The position numbers were made by a program, and so were the translations under genes. Below, piece after piece: positions 6,144 through 10,251 of a DNA stretch of 10,251 nt. How positions within the stretch are numbered: the stretch's first letter is position 1; each line of letters begins with the position of its first letter. The notes beneath the pieces were generated by a model. The model was not told the DNA's origin. It saw nothing but the letters and a program-made list of their open reading frames with translations, and made no database searches. Source of the stretch: Clostridia bacterium (GTDB lineage: Bacteria; Bacillota_A; Clostridia; Oscillospirales; CAG-272); the NCBI GenBank assembly GCA_017407885.1, contig JAFQVU010000040.1, forward strand, positions 1 through 10,251. Direction: 5' to 3'.

Positions 6144-6856
6144 TATATATTCACCTCGTTTTCCGAATTGCCAGCAATCAAAGTCTTTCTTTCAATTATA
6201 AGAAGAAGCGCACGGCTGACCAAATAACCGGCAAGCGCGTATATGACCGCCGTCACGTACGGCATGAGGAGCGTCATCCACTCGGATATGTTCTTCGGTC
6301 CCCAGTCAGAATATACCTGCGCCGCCTGAAGCAGGATCGAGACCGTATCAGCCGCGCTTGAGACAAGCGTAAAAGCGAAAACAACAAGGGTGCTTGCCGT
6401 GCATACCCAAAAAAGCTTCTTGCCGCGTGCCCTGCGCGACAGCAGTGCCGCCGTAAGCATTACCGCACCGAGCCGCAGAAGCTCGTAGAGGCAGAGCACC
6501 GCGTTGTACCGTATGTATGAAGCATCGAGCGCGCCCGTGCCGTAAAAGGCGACGTCAACCGCGACGGTGGCGGTATAAACAATTACGGCTGAAGCGGCGG
6601 CGATCAAAACGGTCGGCAGCCTGCGTACACGTGCCGCCGTGCTGTACGCCACGCAGAGGGCGACCGCATATGTGCAAAGCACATTAAGAGCGGAATATAT
6701 ATAATAGGTCAGCGAACTGCTCCAGACAGGGTATGCGATGTCGCTGTCGAAGATTTTGTAAAGTGACCACACACCAACGGTGTTTATAAGCGGTATAGCA
6801 AGCGCGGTTATAAGCGTGATAAGCGTCAGCCTACGTGCACACGTTTTTGTTTTCAT
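6143..6856 (-). CDS. Unrecognised six-helix membrane protein
   Basis: About 237 residues from the ATG at 6854-6856. I do not recognise the family. Six hydrophobic segments are visible at roughly 10-33, 49-71, 81-104, 116-139, 148-171 and 193-220. Basic loops (TAARVRR, SRRARGKK) lie after the second and fourth segments, which puts both termini probably inside the cell. The C-tail is short (ERKTLIAGNSENEVNI). No catalytic motif, ATP site or signal peptidase site is seen. The start is uncertain: ATG at 6868 (four residues longer) is possible, and a TTG at 6952 would lie within the promoter. The ribosome site AAAGGAAG (6888-6895) is separated from the ATGs by a hairpin. It overlaps the GNAT gene by one base and is transcribed divergently from lexA. 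Confidence 0.75.
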   Translation of the reverse strand: MKTKTCARRLTLITLITALAIPLINTVGVWSLYKIFDSDIAYPVWSSSLTYYIYSALNVLCTYAVALCVAYSTAARVRRLPTVLIAAASAVIVYTATVAVDVAFYGTGALDASYIRYNAVLCLYELLRLGAVMLTAALLSRRARGKKLFWVCTASTLVVFAFTLVSSAADTVSILLQAAQVYSDWGPKNISEWMTLLMPYVTAVIYALAGYLVSRALLLIIERKTLIAGNSENEVNI

Positions 6857-6868
6857 TATTGTGACCAT

Positions 6869-6889
6869 AGCTTTCGCTTGGCGAAAGCT
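6869..6889 (-). promoter_or_regulatory. Hairpin between ribosome site and start codon
   Basis: Perfect 9-base arms AGCTTTCGC and GCGAAAGCT with a 3-base loop. It sits directly between the Shine-Dalgarno-like AAAGGAAG (6888-6895) and the ATG at 6868. Unfolded, the site is about 20 bases from the ATG at 6868, too far. Folded, it would be close to 12 bases from the ATG at 6856. Confidence 0.6.
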
Positions 6890-6926
6890 TCCTTTCCTGT
6901 CCTTTTGATAAACAATTACAGAATTC

Positions 6927-6935
6927 AGTATAACA
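6927..6935 (-). promoter_or_regulatory. Possible extended -10 promoter for membrane protein-GNAT pair
   Basis: TGTTATACT on the minus strand matches an extended -10 (TG, one base, TATACT). No good -35 is found at 17 bases; the nearest TTGATT is only 14 bases upstream. It lies about 30 bases before the ribosome site and faces away from the lexA promoter. Confidence 0.45.
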
Positions 6936-7012
6936 CGGCAGTAAAGAATCAATATTACCGGTGTATTTTCATTTTGTTAATTATTTATAAATAAAAAATT
7001 AAAAAAGAAAAT

Positions 7013-7028
7013 GCGAACAACCGTTTGC
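7013..7028. promoter_or_regulatory. LexA (SOS) operator
   Basis: GCGAAC-AACC-GTTTGC is an inverted repeat with one mismatch. It fits the Gram-positive LexA box CGAAC-N4-GTTC in all but the outer positions. Its right arm overlaps the -35 of the lexA promoter, so bound LexA would block RNA polymerase, the expected autoregulation. A weaker repeat CAAAC-GATCT-GTTTG at 7067-7081 has a 5-base spacer and is doubtful. Confidence 0.8.
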
Positions 7029-7053
7029 TTTTTTTGAAAAAGTATGGTATAAT
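7025..7053 (+). promoter_or_regulatory. lexA promoter
   Basis: -10 TATAAT (7048-7053) is perfect and preceded by TGG, making an extended -10. The -35 is TTGCTT (7025-7030) at exactly 17 bases. A long A/T-rich run lies upstream (6978-7011). Predicted start is near 7060. Confidence 0.85.
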
Positions 7054-7091
7054 TATTCTGCAAGAACAAACGATCTGTTTGGAGGTTAATC

Positions 7092-7706
7092 ATGGCAAAC
7101 AATCTTACCGAGCGCGAGCGCGAAATATTTGAATATATCAAAACGACTATCCGCAACGAGGGTTATGCGCCCAGTGTGCGCGATATCTGCACCGCTCTTA
7201 ACATGAAGAGCACATCGACCGTACACACATATCTTGCACGACTCGAAGAAAAGGGTGTTATCCAAAAGGATGCCGGCAAGAGCCGTACCCTCAGAGTTGA
7301 CAGCCCGTCATCGACAAGCGCATCGACGGTCCGCGTGCCGATCCTCGGCAAGGTAGCGGCAGGGATGCCGATACTCGCAGTGGAAAATTACGACGGCTAC
7401 ATAGACTTCCCCCGTCCGTCGTCCCGTCTGTCGGCAAATGATATGTTTGCGCTTAAGGTGCAGGGCGAGAGCATGATCGAAATTGGTATCATGGACGGCG
7501 ACCTCATTGTTGTTGAAAAATGCAACACTGCGAATGACGGAGATATAATCGTCGCGCTCGTCGAAGATGAGGCAACGGTCAAGACCTTCTACCGCGAGGA
7601 TAACCGCTTCCGTCTCCAGCCGGAGAATTCATCGATGAAGCCGATATATGTTGATGAGCTTATAGTTCTCGGCAAGGTAGTCGCTTCGATGAGATTTTAC
7701 AGATAA
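7092..7706 (+). CDS. lexA: LexA repressor (SOS response)
   Basis: 204 residues, normal for LexA, the dimeric repressor of DNA-damage genes that cuts itself when RecA filaments form. The winged helix-turn-helix covers about 1-68 (LTEREREIFEYI, then APSVRDICTALNMKSTSTVHTYLARLEEKG). The self-cleavage site is A90-G91 in GKVAAGMP. The catalytic pair is S127 (QGESMIE) and K164 (EATVKTFY), in an S24-type peptidase domain from about 80 to 204. GGAGG at 7081-7085 is 6 bases before the ATG. The promoter overlaps an SOS box, implying autorepression. It is a single-gene unit with its own terminator, divergent from the membrane protein-GNAT pair. Confidence 0.97.
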   Translation: MANNLTEREREIFEYIKTTIRNEGYAPSVRDICTALNMKSTSTVHTYLARLEEKGVIQKDAGKSRTLRVDSPSSTSASTVRVPILGKVAAGMPILAVENYDGYIDFPRPSSRLSANDMFALKVQGESMIEIGIMDGDLIVVEKCNTANDGDIIVALVEDEATVKTFYREDNRFRLQPENSSMKPIYVDELIVLGKVVASMRFYR

Positions 7707-7715
7707 ATAAAACGC

Positions 7716-7758
7716 AAACCACGCGGAGCCGTCCTGACGGATGACTCGCGTGGTTTTT
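7716..7758. terminator. Two-way terminator between lexA and glycosyltransferase
   Basis: Outer arms AAACCACGCG (7716-7725) and CGCGTGGTTT (7747-7756) enclose a small inner hairpin CCGT-CCTG-ACGG (7729-7740). T-runs follow on the plus strand (7754-7764). On the minus strand GTTTGCGTTTTATTTAT follows. It starts 10 bases after the lexA stop and ends 6 bases before the glycosyltransferase stop, serving both convergent units. Confidence 0.88.
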
Positions 7759-7763
7759 CTTTA

Positions 7764-8975
7764 TTACTCTGCAATGCGGTAGAATTTTTCAATTTCCTCG
7801 GCATTACCGAATTTGCGTGATTTAAGCGTTTCGGAAAGCTTGTCGCAGAGAGATTCGTCCGAGAGAAGCTTTTTGATGCCCTCGTATATCGAATCGGAAT
7901 TTATCTCGCAAATAACGCCAAGCTCACCGTTCTCAAGCTGCTCGGGCGCGGAGAGGTAGTGAGATGCAAGTATCGGCTTGTAAAGTATCTTCGCTTCCTC
8001 GACTGCAATCGGCTTGCCCTCGTGACGTGACGGCTGTGCGTAGATATCGCAGTCGCGCATGTACGAATATGGGTTCTGCGTTGTTCCGAGGAAGATCATC
8101 ATGTCGGCAACCCCATTATCGAGAAGTAGCTGGGACATGTACTGCTTGTATTCGGGTGTACCGTCGCCGAGCACGTACCAGCGCAGATCAAAGCCGTCCT
8201 CGCGAAGTCTCTTCAGTACGGGCACAACCAGATCGAGTCCCTTTTGGTCGCTGATGCGTCCCACGGTAAGGATTCGCTTGCCCGTGAAATGTGTGTCGGG
8301 GAAGGTGTCTCCGACAAGCGCGAGATCCCAGATCTGCTTGGGACTTGTGATGTTTTCTATAAGGATTGTCTTTTCTGCAATCTCGGGCAGAGTGTTCTTC
8401 AGCGAGTCGTCAACCAATTTCGACACGGTCACGATGCTGTCGCACTGCTTGAAGTACGGCAGGTAGACCGAATCATCGCGCGGGGGATTTGCGTAGTCGA
8501 AGTGAAGCCAGGCGATTTTCTTTTTAGCCTTGACCTTATCGCACATGTAGAACATGGTGCGGTCTCCCCAGTATGCCACGGCGAGGTCGTACTCTTCCTT
8601 TATCTCGGGCATCTTCTGCAAGAAATGCACCCACATCTTCGTAGCAATGGATGCGCGCTTCTCGCCCTTGGTGAAAAGCGTTCTGATAAAATAAGGGAAT
8701 ATCTCGAAAATAGAGAGGGGATTATCCTTTACAAACGTGTCGAACATATTTTTCATGGCGTTCTTTGCGGAGAGAAGGAAGAACTCGCCGTATTTTTCCA
8801 TGATCTGTATCTTTACGTTCGACGGTACCTGGTCGAGCAGAAGTCCGTCACGCTTTGCAAGAAGCAGAGTGACGTCGTAGCGATCGAAATCGAGTGCGGA
8901 CAAAAATGACAGAAACGATTTTTCGGTGCCGGCACAGTTCATTGTTATGCCGACTACAAGCATTTTAGTTTTCAA
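7764..8975 (-). CDS. GT4-type glycosyltransferase
   Basis: About 403 residues, two Rossmann-like domains (GT-B fold). Retaining GT4 enzymes move sugars from nucleotide-sugar donors onto lipids or growing glycans at the inner face of the membrane. N-terminal GTEKSFL (16-22) is the acceptor-side glycine-rich loop. The C-domain has VGRISDQKG (238-246), WYVLGDG (266-272) and the E-x7-E donor motif from E319 to E327 in HEGKPIAVEEA. Substrate unknown; capsule or other surface glycan is likely from the family. The start is a choice: TTG at 8973-8975 has AGGAGG (8985-8990) at 9 bases. ATG at 8963 is 21 bases from that site, and ATG at 8993 is upstream of it. With TTG it overlaps the ABC-F gene by 11 bases, so the two are co-expressed. 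Confidence 0.87.
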   Translation of the reverse strand: MKTKMLVVGITMNCAGTEKSFLSFLSALDFDRYDVTLLLAKRDGLLLDQVPSNVKIQIMEKYGEFFLLSAKNAMKNMFDTFVKDNPLSIFEIFPYFIRTLFTKGEKRASIATKMWVHFLQKMPEIKEEYDLAVAYWGDRTMFYMCDKVKAKKKIAWLHFDYANPPRDDSVYLPYFKQCDSIVTVSKLVDDSLKNTLPEIAEKTILIENITSPKQIWDLALVGDTFPDTHFTGKRILTVGRISDQKGLDLVVPVLKRLREDGFDLRWYVLGDGTPEYKQYMSQLLLDNGVADMMIFLGTTQNPYSYMRDCDIYAQPSRHEGKPIAVEEAKILYKPILASHYLSAPEQLENGELGVICEINSDSIYEGIKKLLSDESLCDKLSETLKSRKFGNAEEIEKFYRIAE

Positions 8976-10251
8976 AGCTTTCAGCCTCCTCATATAATTC
9001 CATAAGTCTTTCTTCAGCCTCCTGCTGACGGGTGTAAAGCTCGTTTACCTTGACATAATCTGTTTGTATTGACTCATCTGCAAGCTTTGTTGCAAGCTCT
9101 TCAAGCTCTGCTTCGAGTCTCGCCGTCTCCTCGGCGTTCTTTTTCATTCGAGTTTTCAGCTTTCTTTGCTCGGATGCCTGCTCTTTGGCGCGAAGGTATT
9201 GTTCTTTAGCCTCGGTTACAGTCTCCGCCGCACTTGATGCGACAGCAGGGGTACTGCGAGCGCGGTGCGCCTTGTAGTCCTCGTAACTGCCCATGAAATC
9301 AAGCGCCGGTTTGGTTCCGAGATCGAGCACGCGCGTGGCGAGCTTCGAGATGAAGTAGCGGTCATGCGACACAGCAATCACAGTGCCGTCAAACTCGGCG
9401 AGCGCATTTTCGAGCGCCTCGCGTGAGCCGATATCAAGATGGTTTGTCGGCTCGTCGAGAATCAGCAGATTCATCTTTGAAAGTATCAGCTTGCAGAGCG
9501 TAAGTCTCGCCTTTTCACCGCCCGAGAGGACGGATACCTTTTTCTCGATGTCGTCGCCTTTGAACAAAAAGAGCGCGAGCGCCGAGCGTATTTCGGTCTG
9601 AGTGAGACCTTCGTAACAGTTCCACAGCTCGTCAAGCACCGTGTTGTCAGGATCGAGGTTTTGGTTCTCCTGGTCGTAGTAACCGACACTTACGTTGTAG
9701 CCGTACTCGAAATCACCGGCATCAGCGGCAAGCTTGTCCGCGATTATCTTGATAAGCGTTGATTTTCCGCATCCGTTCGGACCCGCGATAAAGAGGCGGT
9801 CACGCTTCTTTACGAGGAACGAAACTCCATCGAAAAGCGGCTTGTTCGGAAAGGCTTTTGCGAGATTTTTGACCGTTAGCACGTCATTTCCGCTCTCGCC
9901 CGATTTTGTGAAGGTCAGCCTTATTTTTTCGGGCAGATTTTCGGGACGTTCTATCTTAACCATGCGGTCAAGAGCCTTCTGCCGGCTTTCGGCGGCGATT
10001 ATATTGCGCTCACGGTTCCAACGTCTCTGCTGTTCGATATACGCTTCGATGCGCGCAATTTCCTTTTGCTGATTCTTGTACTGGCGTTCGTGTATCTCGC
10101 GCATCTCGCGTTTAAGCTCAACGAAGCGCGAATAGTTGCCGTTGTACAGCTCGGCGTGTGTGTTTTCAATTTCAAGCGTGCGGTTTGTGACCTTGTCGAG
10201 GAACCAGCGGTCATGTGAAATGACAAGAAGCGTTCCGCGATAGGTCGAGAG
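8965..10251 (-). CDS. ABC-F ATPase, C-terminal part (5' end outside window)
   Basis: The last 428 residues; the frame is open to the window edge, so the ATG at 10104 is internal. The visible part starts in the first ABC domain at its H-loop (VISHDRWFLD). Next comes the basic helical linker typical of ABC-F (about 50-98, rich in R, Q, E). The second ABC domain follows: Walker A GPNGCGKST (157-165), signature LSGGE (242-246), Walker B LLILDEPTNHLD (262-273) and H-loop SHDRYF (295-300). A coiled-coil C-terminal extension spans about 344-424. There is no membrane segment, so it is not a transporter. ABC-F proteins act at the ribosomal E site to relieve stalling or, in some clades, give antibiotic resistance. 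The layout suggests the Uup or YdiF/YfmR-like housekeeping type, but the clade cannot be fixed without the N-terminus. Confidence 0.93.
   Translation of the reverse strand, partial: LSTYRGTLLVISHDRWFLDKVTNRTLEIENTHAELYNGNYSRFVELKREMREIHERQYKNQQKEIARIEAYIEQQRRWNRERNIIAAESRQKALDRMVKIERPENLPEKIRLTFTKSGESGNDVLTVKNLAKAFPNKPLFDGVSFLVKKRDRLFIAGPNGCGKSTLIKIIADKLAADAGDFEYGYNVSVGYYDQENQNLDPDNTVLDELWNCYEGLTQTEIRSALALFLFKGDDIEKKVSVLSGGEKARLTLCKLILSKMNLLILDEPTNHLDIGSREALENALAEFDGTVIAVSHDRYFISKLATRVLDLGTKPALDFMGSYEDYKAHRARSTPAVASSAAETVTEAKEQYLRAKEQASEQRKLKTRMKKNAEETARLEAELEELATKLADESIQTDYVKVNELYTRQQEAEERLMELYEEAESFEN

Noticed and set aside
8244..8909. Open frame of 221 codons on the plus strand
   Set aside because: Antisense to the glycosyltransferase, which has clear GT4 motifs. 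No independent coding support.

Overview
The window looks like the chromosome of an uncultured clostridial Firmicute of moderate GC. Supporting signs, all inferred from sequence: strong Gram-positive Shine-Dalgarno sites (AAGGAGG, GGAGGT), an infC-rpmI-rplT operon behind a leader attenuator, a methionyl-tRNA synthetase with a fused C-terminal tRNA-binding domain, and a LexA operator of the GAAC-N4-GTTT type. No phage, transposase, CRISPR or defence gene is visible. Most of the window is core information-processing DNA.

Layout. Positions 1-486 carry no credible gene. They hold a dense run of hairpin-forming inverted repeats, a perfect 24-bp palindrome and a G-rich tract. Positions 487-514 are an intrinsic terminator. 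On the minus strand, read right to left, come an SpoU/TrmH-type RNA methyltransferase (3367-4182), metG (1333-3297) and tatD (518-1333). metG and tatD overlap by one base (TAATG). A terminator at 4206-4235 separates this group from the upstream infC-rpmI-rplT operon (4247-5460). That operon has a near-consensus promoter at 5614-5642 and a leader of about 145 nt in which an intrinsic terminator competes with a long-range helix. infC uses the rare AUU start codon.

Upstream of that, also on the minus strand, are a GNAT acetyltransferase (5670-6143) and an unrecognised six-helix membrane protein (6143 to about 6856), again joined by TAATG. Their presumed promoter lies back to back with that of lexA (7092-7706, plus strand), whose -35 box overlaps a LexA operator. 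A two-way terminator at 7716-7758 separates lexA from a convergent minus-strand pair: a GT4-type glycosyltransferase (7764 to about 8975) and the C-terminal 428 residues of an ABC-F ATPase (8965-10251, running off the window edge).

The translation genes (IF3, L35, L20, rRNA/tRNA methyltransferase, MetRS) form a functional block, with TatD in its usual place after metG. The rest are an SOS regulator and small accessory units. I see no evidence of a new multi-gene system. The most interesting material is regulatory: the L20-type attenuator, the hairpin cluster at 1-480 with a diverged fragment in the metG leader, and a hairpin sitting between ribosome binding site and start codon in the membrane-protein gene.
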